Source of the DNA: Rhizophlyctis rosea
Taxonomy: Eukaryota > Chytridiomycota > Chytridiomycetes > Rhizophlyctidales > Rhizophlyctidaceae
DNA: 22,598 bases
Direction of reading: 5' to 3'
Assembly: GCA_027596075.1 (NCBI GenBank)
Contig: JADGJC010000496.1
Span: 1 to 22,598, forward strand
This document shows, piece after piece, positions 8,981-18,414 of this stretch. Made by a program: the position numbers and the translations under genes. Positions within the stretch are counted from its first letter, which is position 1; the number at the start of each line of letters is the position of its first letter. Under the pieces are notes generated by a model. It searched no databases. It had not been told where the DNA came from and saw only the letters and a list, made by a program, of their open reading frames with translations.

Positions 8981-10057
8981 ATGAGACAGACCAGCGCCTT
9001 TTCTGAGCTGCCATGGGGCGGCGTTCAGATCAGTCCACCAAGCTGGTTCACTGATATGTACAAATCCCGAGCCATATTGCCACCACGGCAACGTCGCCTT
9101 CACAAAATCTTGGTTCAGCACACGCGCGAGATGCGAGATCGTGAACATCTAACGAAGGACGACATCAAGCTTCTCCTCAAATACGTGGGGACGCCAACCA
9201 ATGAGGCTTATTATAAACAGGTATCCAGATGGGCCTGGAAGAAGAAGGGCACAAAGCCTGCCCATTTTGATCAACTCCAGGCTATCCTCCACGACAAGGT
9301 GCAGGAGCATCCACTGTCCGAAGATGTCTTCGCGTTCCGATACATGCGCGAAGCGGAGATGGTGAGCCAATTTGCAAAAGGGTCCGGGACCATTAAGCGG
9401 TTCCAGCAGGGTAGTAAAACGAAGGTAGATGTCTACTGGCGCTGGAACATCAATCGTAATGTCAGTGCCTCCCTATCTTTGCAGGCCGCACGGGAGGCGT
9501 TTGACGAGAAAGGCAAGTGCCTGCTCCTCATCTACCTTCCAAAAGGATACCCTTACGTTTACCTCCCTGCTTTTGTTTCACGAGACAATCCGCATTATTT
9601 TGAGTATGAAATCCTGATTGCGAGCGGTACCTTTGTGCACATTGGTGATTGGATCATGGGAAAGAAGAAATGCTTCGTGATTGCCCCCTATCTTCGATTC
9701 TCCGAGTGGGCAGGTTCATCCCAGCATTTTGGTGATTTTCGGACCGACTGTCCTGATCCCCTCGTCGAAACGGAATCCGGAGAATGCGCAGAAGAATGCC
9801 CGCCGGATACCAAGTTGGACGAAACCACCCGAGTTTGTCAACATATCAACAAGCTTCTTCCCTCTGATGTGGATAAATTGGAACAACTCAATGCGCTAAA
9901 TGATGTCGACGAGAACGATCCTCTGTCCAAGCTTGTGACTGAGAATAAACGGCAAACTAGAGGCCGGTCTCGGGCCAAAAAGACCAGAAAGAAATCACAA
10001 CCAAAGACCACGATCGGGTCAAAATTGCTAGTGAAAGGTTCAAACAGTGGAAGGTGA
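8981..10057 (+). CDS. ADP-ribosyltransferase-like protein
   Basis: A 358-residue frame from ATG 8981 to TGA. Residues 110-225 match the R-S-E signature of arginine-type mono-ADP-ribosyltransferases: Arg120 in FAFRYM, Ser162/Ser164 in NVSASLS, and the ExE turn as FEYEILIASGTFVHIGD (Glu208, Glu210). These enzymes move ADP-ribose from NAD to a target; the family includes host enzymes, viral proteins and secreted toxins. No signal peptide is visible. After the fold come a cysteine motif (ECAEECPPDTKLDETTRVC, 268-286) and a very basic tail (RGRSRAKKTRKKSQPK) that looks nuclear or nucleic-acid binding. The start lies only 34 AT-rich bases after the SET gene stop. A GTGATG donor at 10054 may splice on to 10182, but the frames do not join cleanly. 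The fold call is from motifs alone. Confidence 0.6.
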   Translation: MRQTSAFSELPWGGVQISPPSWFTDMYKSRAILPPRQRRLHKILVQHTREMRDREHLTKDDIKLLLKYVGTPTNEAYYKQVSRWAWKKKGTKPAHFDQLQAILHDKVQEHPLSEDVFAFRYMREAEMVSQFAKGSGTIKRFQQGSKTKVDVYWRWNINRNVSASLSLQAAREAFDEKGKCLLLIYLPKGYPYVYLPAFVSRDNPHYFEYEILIASGTFVHIGDWIMGKKKCFVIAPYLRFSEWAGSSQHFGDFRTDCPDPLVETESGECAEECPPDTKLDETTRVCQHINKLLPSDVDKLEQLNALNDVDENDPLSKLVTENKRQTRGRSRAKKTRKKSQPKTTIGSKLLVKGSNSGR

Positions 10058-10181
10058 TGTGCCACGGCCTTATCAACCAACAGAATGGCAACAACCCTTC
10101 CACGGCTCTCAAACCTCATAGCGTCCGAGTTTCACATGGAACAGACGGGGAAATATTTCAAGCGCTGACCGTCCCTACCAG

Positions 10182-10741
10182 ATGAAAGGAAGCAGGAAAG
10201 GATCAAGAGTTACTGTCATTGGTTCATGCGGGGTCGAGAGGATGCGCATCAGGCGGCCGAGACCATGTGCGCGTGGGTGTGGCAGGCGCTGCAAGACAAG
10301 ACTCTGACCAGCTCCGACATCACGTACAAATCGCGGCTCGGCTACGTCAATCACATCAACGTCACTTTTGATGAAGAGACGGGGTCCTACCAGCGGGGCA
10401 AGAGAGCCCCCAAGGTCCTAAAGAAGAGCAAGAAGGGTCAAAAATCCATTCAAAACCATCTCATCCTCCTGGGCAAGATTGCAAAAGAGGTTGAAGAGGT
10501 GGTCCAACGGGCCAACCGGTGGTTGATGCACAATATTCTGTCCACGCCATACCCCGAAAGAGAAAACGTGGTCCAACAGACATTGAGGGACCTCCATCCT
10601 CCCAGAGATGCGTGCGTTCAAATGATGGACCACCTTCACATCCTTTCCGAGGAGATGGCCGCTGGGATGGAGCAGCATTGTCCTGGGGAGAGTTTTAGTG
10701 AGAGTCCCGCCCAGGGTCATAGCCCCGTGGCGCAGCTATAA
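10182..10741 (+). CDS. Hypothetical helical protein or 3' exon
   Basis: An open frame ending at TAA 10739-10741. A very good acceptor (CTGAC branch, then pyrimidines and CCAG at 10181) precedes it, and the frame is protein-like from there (WFMRGREDAHQAAETM). The first in-frame ATG is 10226, giving 171 residues. It is helical and charged, with a basic stretch KVLKKSKKGQK near the middle and no known domain. It may be the last exon of the ART-like gene upstream: a 128-nt intron (10054-10181) is plausible, but the phases fit only if a base is missing before 10054. Otherwise it is an independent gene. Confidence 0.45.
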
Positions 10742-11017
10742 TTATGTAAGCACTGCTGTGCCACTTCGGTCCAACGCCCAGAAGAAGTCCACCTCGCGCA
10801 GAGTACATCCCGCTTCTATCAAACGCTCTAAGACATCATTGCGCCCCGTGGCACAAGCTAAGTCGAAAACATCTTCGTAACCCGCTTGGAGGAGGCACAC
10901 GGCCATGTCTATGCTCTTGCTATCCCATTGTGCTGTAACACTTTCCTCACTACCGAACGGATATCTGCGCTCCTTGAAGGATTTGAACGAAATCCAGACC
11001 CCCGGAACCAGCGGCAA
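10742..11017 (-). pseudogene. Ankyrin-repeat fragment
   Basis: The minus-strand frame contains ankyrin-like units: AGYEDVFDLACATGRNDVLERLIEAG, which I cite by its core ACATGRNDVLERLIEAG, and a further partial unit before TAA at 10742. There is no ATG. Upstream, another frame continues protein-like (SNVLKVAAGSGGLDFVQILQ, about 11045-10985), so a frame change lies near 10965. It is probably a separate, degraded or badly assembled ankyrin gene of the same family as 11374-12889. The upstream part overlaps the plus-strand Myb-like frame, and only one of the two can be right there. Confidence 0.4.
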
Positions 11018-11037
11018 CCTTTAATACATTGCTGAAA

Positions 11038-11360
11038 TGCTCAAGAGTGGGGCCCCCGACATGCTTCCGCTCCCAAGTGTCGAACGTGCCGCTGAACTGA
11101 AAGAGAGCATGATCCGCGTGCCGAGGCTGGCAGACAACACATGGGCGTTAAAGAAGATGATCCGTAGATGCTGAGGATGCTGACGAACCCGCATCTAGCG
11201 CGAGCGAAACGTGCGTACAAAAGCTTGTACAACGCCCCCCGCCTCGCGTTCGAAAACACCCAAGGCGCGTCAATGTTGAATGGACTGAGGAAGAGGTTGA
11301 AGATAGTCAGGGGTGAAAGATCATGGCTACAATTATCAAAAGGTACTACGCGGAGCATTG
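11038..11360 (+). pseudogene. Myb/SANT (telobox-like) fragment, frame-broken
   Basis: From ATG 11038 a 45-codon frame is followed, after a one-base shift near 11160, by an acidic frame (DAEDADEPASSASE) and then RRVNVEWTEEEVEDSQ (about 11263-11310). A second shift near 11312 leads to GVKDHGYNYQKVL. The combined pattern W-T-E-E-E-V then GV-x-x-H/Y-G and a K-x-L turn is that of a Myb/SANT DNA-binding domain, closest to the telobox type. The recognition helix is not clear. Because two shifts are needed and the antisense is also open, the call is tentative. Confidence 0.35.
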
Positions 11361-11373
11361 TAGGAGTATGGTA

Positions 11374-12889
11374 TTACGCGATACAAAAATATAAGCGCCA
11401 ACGACCTCGGACACTAATACTTGGCTCGCCTCTATGCAAAATTTTCCACCAATCCCACAATCTTTCTTGCGTGATACGGAACACCTCACATGCCTCTTCC
11501 GCGTTGGTCGGTTCACCGTGACGGTTGAAGTAATCGAACTCGTCCCATTGGCTTCTGACTTCACACCATGCTTCGACCTCCTCCGGACACGCCCTCCTCC
11601 ACCATTCTAACACATTGAAATGCCCTCTATCAAGCGCTACATGTAGTACACCATGCAACCGACCTCTGAGCGCGTTTCCTGGTACCATCCCTCCAGCGAC
11701 CAGCCACCAATCCAAGATATCTACATGACCTTCCTCCGACGCGACGTAAGCGCATATGATCGCACGGTTTGAGCTAGAACACCACGCTGTGCCTTCTACG
11801 TTTCTCCACCAGTCCAGCGTCTCTGCGTGGCCCTTTGCGCTGGCTCCTATCAAAGCCGCCGAAGTCTTTTTCAGAGTAAGACCACTCTTCCTCCACCACT
11901 CAAGAACGTCAACGTGTCCGTTTCCGCTGGCTACGTCCATCGCACGCTCTGTCCACTCCATAACTATACGCGGGGGAGGAAGTTCGCTGAGAGCAGCCGT
12001 CCAACCGACCTGTTCCGCAAGTTTGGTCGTAGCGACACGCCAAGCAGCCATCGCCCCTTTGTACCGGTCGTGTTCCTTCTTCCACCAATCGAGAACTGCG
12101 ACATGACCCGCCCCGCTAGCTCCATCCACCGCCCAAGATGTGTACTTGAAATCCAACCCACTTCCTTTCCACCATTCAAGAACCGCAATATGGCCCGCCG
12201 CGCTGGCGTCATCCACAGCCCTGGAGTCGTACTTGAAACCAAACCCATTCTCTTTCCACCATTTCAAGACCACCACCTGACCGGCTCTACTTGCCCCATT
12301 GATTGCAAAATTCGAGTCCGATTCGAACACGGAGACCCCTCCATGCAACTTCAAGCCGCTTTCCTTCCAACACTCCAGTACGTCCAAATGTCCACCTCCG
12401 CCCGCCCAGCAGATAGCGTATTCGTCATATTTCATATCCAGCCCACTCTCCTTCCACCACTTCAACACCGACACGTGACCCCGACCGCTCGCCTCCCGCA
12501 TGGCTGCTGCACTATACTTCAACTAGTCCACTTCCCTTCCACCAATCGAGAACGGCTACGTGTCCTTCCTCGCTGGCCAAATCCATCGCCTCATCCGTAT
12601 ACTTCAACGGCAGCCCACTTCCCTTCCACCAATCGAGAACGGCTACGTGTCCTTCCTCGCTAGCCAAATCCATCGCCTCCTCCGTCCACGCGAAATTGAC
12701 CGCCCGCTCACCCTTCTTCTCCTTGTATGCCCTCCACCAATTGAACAGGTCCACTTGCCCCTTCCGAGAAGCAGCGTCGATGGAAGCGAATGGTAGGTAT
12801 GGGACAAACTCCTTTGCAAAAACTATCGTAGTTATCGTTGCGCTCGAATCATGCGACTCCGATATAGCAAATTTTCGGCGCTGCGGCAT
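11374..12889 (-). CDS. Ankyrin-like repeat protein with Trp-Trp repeats
   Basis: Starts at ATG 12889 and ends at 11374; about 500 residues. It holds roughly a dozen repeats of the form A-x3-A-S-x2-GHV-x-VL-[DE]-WW-K-x-SGL-x-x-KY, usually 29 residues long (for example GHVAVLDWWKGSGL). These are ankyrin-like helix-turn-helix units in which the usual Leu-Leu is replaced by Leu-x-Trp-Trp. Large families of this kind are known from chytrids. Such repeats bind protein partners; no effector domain is attached. The frame breaks once at 12521-12527 (two bases missing or one extra, within a repeat boundary). The C-terminal part diverges (EVEAWCEVRSQWDEFDYF). A longer intervening segment with PPPRIVMEWTERAMD separates two repeat blocks. 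No signal peptide is seen. Confidence 0.8.
12531..12690 (-). repeat. Recent 87-bp tandem duplication in ankyrin gene
   Basis: Two copies start at 12531 and 12618. Over the first 65-70 bases they differ at only about two positions, far closer than any other pair of repeats in the gene. The unit equals one 29-residue repeat, so the frame is kept. This indicates a recent expansion by slippage or unequal exchange. Confidence 0.8.
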
Positions 12890-13607
12890 TTTTCAATTCC
12901 GGCAACCCCCATAAGGGGGGAGCCAGAGTTCTGATGTCTTTGCTCAACCGTCATTGAATGTAAACGCTTGTAACGTTCACTCGCTCAACGACGCTCATGG
13001 ACTTATGGCAGACTTCTGGACCCCACATCTTGGCGCCAGAAGGGGAGGTTTCTGGTGTCTTCTGAGTGAAATTTGGCTCGGGATAACATATTCTAGCTAG
13101 ATAGCTAGGTCATTAATATTCTGGGCAGGGCGTCTTCAACAAACTCACAAATATAGATCTGCTCGACAAGTTTGACACGCCGCAATCAAAACAATATCAT
13201 GGTAAACCCTGTCTCAATATCTATGGCGCAGATACGACGAATCACCAACTGAGGTGCGGATGCGATCAGGAAGATCTTCCAGGAATTGCTCAAGGATGAG
13301 CTATCATCAGGCGTTTTTTCCGCCAGTGAATTTCCCGGTAATGGTGAAAGTCTCTTAAAAAAGATGCGCAACACTATCAAGCAGGAGACACTTTCTGCGG
13401 GGCATAATCATGCCATCGACCCATTTGGCACTGACATACATCCGTTGATTTTTCCGTACTGACATACATCCATCGATCTTGCTCATCTCAATCAAAAGCA
13501 ACGGCAATCCTAATGCTCATGTTCCTTTATTTGACAATAAGAGATTTATACATAATAATACATTGGCATATACAGCAACGGTCAAGCGATCAACTCATCT
13601 ATCTGGC
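12890..13607. other. Intergenic stretch between two minus-strand genes
   Basis: This covers the promoter side of the ankyrin gene and the 3' flank of the kinase gene. It has a small hairpin CCCCCATAAGGGGGG (12905-12919). The short frame at 13186-13380 (minus) has no support. A 14-bp direct repeat lies at 13430-13471. Confidence 0.4.
13430..13471. repeat. 14-bp direct repeat
   Basis: ACTGACATACATCC occurs exactly twice, at 13430-13443 and 13458-13471, 28 bases apart. It lies downstream of the kinase stop, in the 3' flank. Confidence 0.6.
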
Positions 13608-15357
13608 CTATCTCTTTTCCAGCCATCTCTTGATAATGTACACCACCTCTCGCATGTCCGGACGGTGAACGGGGTCATGTGCCCAGCATCGCTGCATAAG
13701 GTTCACCATCTGCATCCCAGTCGGTGGACTTAAAAGGTGGCCGCAGCCCACCAATGATAGCGTTTTTCAGCTCGTTGTCTGAACGGGTTGAATGTCTAAC
13801 GTAAACCCAAGGGTCATCCTGTCGTGCAACCGGTTGAGACGCTACGCCCGTAATTGGAAGCAGCATGTGACCGCACCTTATTATCTCGCAATTGCCACAG
13901 AATAAATCCAAATGCGAAAACGTCAAGTTTTGTGGATAGTAGGGTGGTGCCCTTCGTCTCCACAAGAAGCATTTCGGGAGCCATGTACGGTAATGTCCCA
14001 AATATCCCGTCTGAATATGTGGTGGACTTGCCCTTGTGTTGCATTGCAAGGCCAAAATCACCGATAACCGGAGTGTTGTCCCGGGCCATTTGGTGCATTT
14101 GTTTAGACTGCGAAAGGATATGGAACAATACTTCTAAGTAAGACCCACCAGGATGTTGTCGGGCTTTAAATCACAGTGGGAGATGTTGCGTTCGTGCACA
14201 TGTTGGAGTCCCTGCGCGATACCCAAGCCGATCCGCATCGTCTCTAAACAGCTCAGTTGCCGATTTCTCTTCTCCGCCCATGCCCGCAAATTGTTCGGGT
14301 AGAACGGGTACACAATGTATGGTGGATGGTCGTGTGCTGCCTTGGCCGTGATAACCTGTGCTATGTTTGAACTACCCCTGACACTGCAAACTGATAAGAA
14401 CGGCAACATGGCAAGCAGCTCGAATGTAACTGGCTTACCTATAAGAAAGGTTTTGTTCCGCCTCCCACTCTTTGTAGCTCCCATCTTGATCGAACACTTT
14501 GACAGCAACATCCATCTGCCTGCTTCTGTCATATCCCCGAAAAACAAGGGCTTGTGCACCCTGCCCCAAAGGTTTGCTGTCCACAATGTTGATACCAGGG
14601 ATGAGAAACCCTAACGGTGATCTGCAACGTTATGAGCACAGAGGGACTATGAAAAGGCACTGTACGATGATATTTACTTACGCAGCAGCCATTTTTGTGA
14701 GGAATTGGCTCACATAAGGAGAAGTAGGCTGTGACGATGCTGCAGCAGTTCGTTGTTGCGGGAATATACGTTGCACGTCCTTCAACTCATGAGGCTCAGC
14801 TGCAATAATAATTGACTATGAATACAGCGTTGATGCAATAGCCAGATTTACAATGAAAGCAGGCCATGCGGGCACTTACCAGTCAAATCAATTGTTACGC
14901 CTGATGCCGGGGTGTTGTTCTTCCGAGGCGGTCGCTTCTGTGCGTGTAGCCTTCTCACATAGGGAGAGGCTGGAGCAACGGCTAAAAAACCGGTATTATT
15001 GTCAGGATATGTCGAACGGGAAGACGCGCAATGGCGAGCTGCAAGGGACATACATTGGCCAGATGGCCCACTATCTATCAAGTGTATGATTGGCAGCGAT
15101 TGCTTCACCGCGCAAGGGGAGGCCCTATTTTTGAAAAAGTCTTTAACAATGGGAGAAGCAACAAATACTATTGGATATGAATTTCTTTTTGAGGATATGC
15201 CAAATGACCACATACAATTTGCAAAATTACCAGTCTTGGTTTTCTCGTGTGTCAGCTCTATCGCCACCTCCACCTTTCGCTCTTTCCTGGGAGCCCCACC
15301 TTTGAAAGGATGATATCTGTTCATGATTGTTCTAAACCGCTGAGTCTGCTGTACCAT
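13608..15357 (-). CDS. TKL-like protein kinase, seven exons
   Basis: Exons read from GT/AG ends: 15357-15231, 15038-14880, 14799-14682, 14621-14439, 14383-14149, 14107-13877, 13818-13608; the introns are 192, 80, 60, 55, 41 and 58 nt and keep phase. The first exon join is the least sure. The N-terminal 130 residues are basic and disordered, with VTIDLT, a SUMO-interaction-like motif. Kinase motifs: glycine loop LGQGAQALVF, VAVKVF lysine, EWEAEQ helix-C Glu, HCDLKPDN catalytic loop, GDFGLA, GTLPYMAPEML, DVFAFGFILWQL, and RCWAHDPVHRPDMREVV near the end. The Arg before the catalytic Asp is Cys, so it is a non-RD kinase. The ensemble fits tyrosine-kinase-like Ser/Thr kinases. One extra base in the A-run 13732-13735 breaks the frame just before the last 40 residues. 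No membrane segment is seen, so a cytoplasmic or nuclear kinase is likely. Confidence 0.85.
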
Positions 15358-15434
15358 CCGCACCTTACGGCTCTTATAGTGTATGGCCCGCGCATTGCTC
15401 AGGCATCTCCCTTCGCAAGTGCCATTGCTTCAAC

Positions 15435-15779
15435 ATGGGATTTGCAGCCCTTGAACACGCGAGGAACAATGACACACAAGTCGACCGCAGGGAGTTGGAG
15501 GCACTTTACTCGAATTTGAAAAGAAACCAGAAGGAAATTCTGTTTGGTAGCACCAAAATAATTCTCCCGTTGAAAGAGAAGCAGCAGTGCACAAACAGGA
15601 TGGCACACCAGCGGACTCAGCGGCATGGCACCATCAGAAACCGCAATTTCTGGCCCTGCTTAGTCAGCAGAAGCCAGGATTTCTTGGTCTTCAGCTTGCT
15701 TAGTCAGCAGAGACTGGAAATTCTTGGTCGCGGCTGCTTGTTCAGTGTTCACCAAGCTGATTTATCACAAACTCTGTGA
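15435..15779 (+). CDS. Doubtful small ORF
   Basis: An ATG-initiated frame of 114 residues, with a charged helical first half (NDTQVDRRELEALYSNLKRN) and a second half translated from a 40-bp tandem repeat. No domain, no clear promoter. The region 15358-15950 holds nothing else that I can support. It could be the non-coding 5' side of the kinase gene. Confidence 0.2.
   Translation: MGFAALEHARNNDTQVDRRELEALYSNLKRNQKEILFGSTKIILPLKEKQQCTNRMAHQRTQRHGTIRNRNFWPCLVSRSQDFLVFSLLSQQRLEILGRGCLFSVHQADLSQTL
15657..15729. repeat. 40-bp imperfect tandem repeat
   Basis: TGCTTAGTCAGCAGA followed by TTTCTTGGTC (or ATTCTTGGTC) occurs at 15657-15689 and again at 15697-15729. The CAGCAGA/TTCTTGGTC blocks are near identical and the spacers vary. 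Confidence 0.55.
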
Positions 15780-15950
15780 AGCACTGTGAAGCGATGCCTC
15801 CTACAGCGCAAAATAACGCCGGAACTTTCCAGCAATAGCTTTTAACAAGCATGTCTCCCTCACTCCCTTGTCTGGAATGTAGCGTTCCCAAATCGTTGAA
15901 CGTACGCAGAAATGTTATCTTCTGGAGCCAATCGCAGACATCCGCCTACT

Positions 15951-16198
15951 TCAGTGAAAATCCGCATGACATGACTCGACCGACTCGATGAAAACAATAT
16001 CAAGCACCACCACACAAAGAATCACGGAGATATGGAGGTACTTAATCGCAAAATTCTCAAAGCGGTTGACAAGGTGTGCGGCATTGCAATCAGGAGCAAA
16101 TTTGTAAAACAGAAGGTCCCACCCGCAATCCAGGTGATCATTGTCACTCCTTGGCAATGCCGTCCCCAAGTCTTGAACATGTCAAACCATTGTTCCAT
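15951..16198 (-). CDS. Putative two-pass membrane protein, frame-broken
   Basis: The frame from ATG 16198 (MEQWFDMFKTWG) carries a hydrophobic segment (TMITWIAGGTFCFTNLLLIA). After a one-base shift near 16075-16085 another frame continues with a second segment (YLHISVILCVVVLDIVFI) and stops at 15951. The frame is open upstream to 16285 without a better ATG. It is divergent from the vWA gene, whose TATA box lies just upstream. Small unknown membrane protein, if real. Confidence 0.35.
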
Positions 16199-16288
16199 CG
16201 CGAGATGTAGATGCTCCCAGGTCTTCGATTTTGAGAGCAAAAACTGCTCGATACTTTGATTGCCTGGGCCCTTCCCGATGTACAAATT

Positions 16289-16296
16289 TATAAATA
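16289..16296 (+). promoter_or_regulatory. TATA box of the vWA gene
   Basis: TATAAATA lies 84 bases before the ATG at 16380. It is followed by a pyrimidine-rich leader (CTTCTTCCTCC, CCTCTCATTC), typical of fungal core promoters and transcription start regions. Confidence 0.6.
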
Positions 16297-16379
16297 GTCA
16301 GAGCATGCCCTTCTTCCTCCGACATTGCCCTTATCGTTCCTCTCATTCAATTCGTTTCCTTCGCTTCAGTCCTGTCATC

Positions 16380-17960
16380 ATGTTGTTTGCCAAATTGAAG
16401 TCTACCCCAAGGCCTGCCAGGTCTACGGCAGCGCCTGCTCAGTCCACCACGGCGTCCGTCAGGTCTACCGCAGCGCCCATCGACCTCACCTCAGCGCCTG
16501 TCAGATCCACCGCAGCACCTGTCCGCTCCACCACGGCGCCCGTCAGATCCACCGCGGCTCCTGTCCAGTCCACTACGGGGTATATCCGGTACGTTCACAG
16601 TTTCGAAGCCTCTGAAGTGCTTCACATCGAGCTGATGGAGTCATCTGAATTTACTAGTCAAGAAGATGCCATTCAAAAGGCCATGAAGGAGGTCACGGAC
16701 GGGCTTAAGACAATCTGGTTCCACCAAGGAGGCGATCCAACAGAGGTTGAAGCTATCGCCGCCGAGATCCTCCGTGATGGGAAGGGCACACGTGACTGCC
16801 TTGCATACGTCTTGCAAAGACGCAACGAGATTCTGCAAGATGTTCAGAATTGCCTCAGACAGAGCGTCATCCCTTATATGTGTATAATCTGGTTTCGGCC
16901 GTTTCGCTTTGATCATGATCGCAGCTCATCAGGTGGATCGACCAAAGGCTCAACTGGCCACGCGTCGGCTTCAATCAACAGGACCCCTCCTGTAAGCTTG
17001 CGAGCTTCCATCAAGCATCATGGTGGTGAGTGTAAATTTAGTGTATTACATTATTGTCATTTGTTTCTATCTAACCAATCTTCATGCTCACGATCATCCA
17101 TCTCATTTGGCAGGATCCTCTTCGCGCTACACTCCGTATGGGCAATCCACTACCAAGTCGGTCGTACCAGGCACCCTGAGCCTGAATCCATCCAGTGGGG
17201 CTCTGTGCCCATTTGGAGGAGCATCTGCGGCGGAATGACCAATGCTCCCAACCAAACCGCCGACGTCTGTATCATATCCGACCTCACCGCATCGATGATA
17301 CCCTTCCCCAGCCATGTACAGAATTATTCCGGCCAGGTTGTCGAGAACATCCGCACCTATTTCCCAGGTTGGACCCTGAGACTGGCGTACGTCGGTTATC
17401 GGGACTACGATTGCGCGTCTGGCAACACTCCCGTCGTCTCGCCTTTCGACACAAATCACAACTCGTTCAGCGCCGTTCTCAACAGCGCAACCACGGAGGG
17501 TGGCTCCGATACTGCCGAGGATGTCATAACTGGCCTGGAGGCCGTACGTAACCTGTCTTGGTCGAGCCAAGTGAGGGTACTCATCCATTTTGGTGATGCA
17601 CCAGCACATTGAACGTTCTATCACGGAGGAGGTGGGAGATGTGATTTGCATGTCTATGGAAAATCATTACAGATTTCTAACATTTCACTCACTCCAGCTG
17701 TTTCCGACAACCGTTCGGGAGACGATTTGGACGGAGAACATGGCAAAACCGTTGTCACCAGCCTCGCCGACAAGAAGATCGACTACTACTTCGCTGAGAT
17801 TCGGGTGGCCGACACACAACTGATGAAAGAACGCTTCCAGGAGTGGTATGCCGGCAAACGCCCTGTCTTCGTGCCTTTCGACATGCGGTCGACTGCGGCG
17901 GATGACTTCGTCAGGGCCGTCACCAGCAACATCGCGTCATCCATCCGGTCGGCCCGTTAG
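16380..17960 (+). CDS. von Willebrand A domain protein of the alpha-kinase-linked type
   Basis: Exons: 16380-17025, 17114-17631, 17698-17960, with introns of 88 nt (GTGAGT...GGCAG) and 66 nt (GTGGGA, CTAAC branch, CCAG). The N-terminus has eight STAAPVR-like heptads from a 21-bp minisatellite, then a charged segment (about 16590-16860). The vWA domain shows CIISDLTASM (metal-site variant of DxSxS, 17280-17294), YVGYRDYD, GGSDTAEDVITGLEAV and HFGDAPAH, then IDYYFAEI and MKERFQEWY. This set is the one found with alpha-kinases (Dictyostelium VwkA type), but no kinase domain follows. Two breaks: a one-base loss near 17236, and TGA at 17610-17612 exactly where the family has Gly after DAPxH. Either a pseudogene or assembly error. 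Function would be protein binding; the ligand is unknown. Confidence 0.75.
16401..16568 (+). repeat. 21-bp coding minisatellite
   Basis: Eight in-frame 21-bp units encode Ser-Thr-x-Ala-Pro-Val-Arg/Gln heptads. Units vary at several bases but keep the frame. The repeat forms the extended, Ser/Thr/Pro-rich N-terminus of the vWA protein and may differ in copy number between strains. Confidence 0.85.
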
Positions 17961-18013
17961 TGAGGAGGGACATTTCGTGGAATTAGTATACGTAGTGTAA
18001 GGACATTTGAGTT

Positions 18014-18356
18014 TCATATTGTTAGGGACAGTTTTAGTTTTCCTTCATCTCCATCATGGAACATGTCCGTCAATAATGGCCAAAAAAAATCATTAGTCAA
18101 TTTCGATGACTGCAGGTCCCCGATCAAATCGAAGGGTATCATCTTCCACTCAAAGCTCGCGATGGATGGAAATGGCTTGGCCCAATAGCGTTTCAAAGTA
18201 GTGATCTGTTGTCAGGGTGCAAACACCCATCACCTTAAGATGGCGAGGATCAACATCGATGAAGTGGCTTCCGGACCAGAATATTCGTGTTACATAATCA
18301 ATGGATATCTTTCTCATTTCTGCGTACATCTTCCCCACCCGGCTGAAAGATTTCAT
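18014..18356 (-). CDS. Small hypothetical protein, one frame break
   Basis: Starts at ATG 18356 (MKSFSRVGKMYAEMRK) and reads about 50 residues to TTDHYF. The frame then moves by one extra base in the homopolymer at 18195-18197 and continues for about 60 residues (RYWAKPFPSIASFEWKM, LTNDFFWPLLTDMFHDGDEG) to a stop at 18014. Both parts look protein-like and together give about 112 residues. Family unknown. It is convergent with the vWA gene. Confidence 0.45.
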
Positions 18357-18414
18357 CTCTGACTAAAAGACGTTTTGCATTAATATTCAACGAATCTGGA
18401 GTACCTCCATCACG

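Noticed and set aside
11827..12663. 278-residue plus-strand ORF
   Set aside because: It mirrors the ankyrin gene, and its repeats are the antisense of the ankyrin repeats.
12531..12700. CRISPR-like array
   Set aside because: The repeats are in-frame coding units with no spacers.
16401..16568. Non-coding satellite
   Set aside because: The 21-bp units keep one reading frame from the ATG into the downstream domain.
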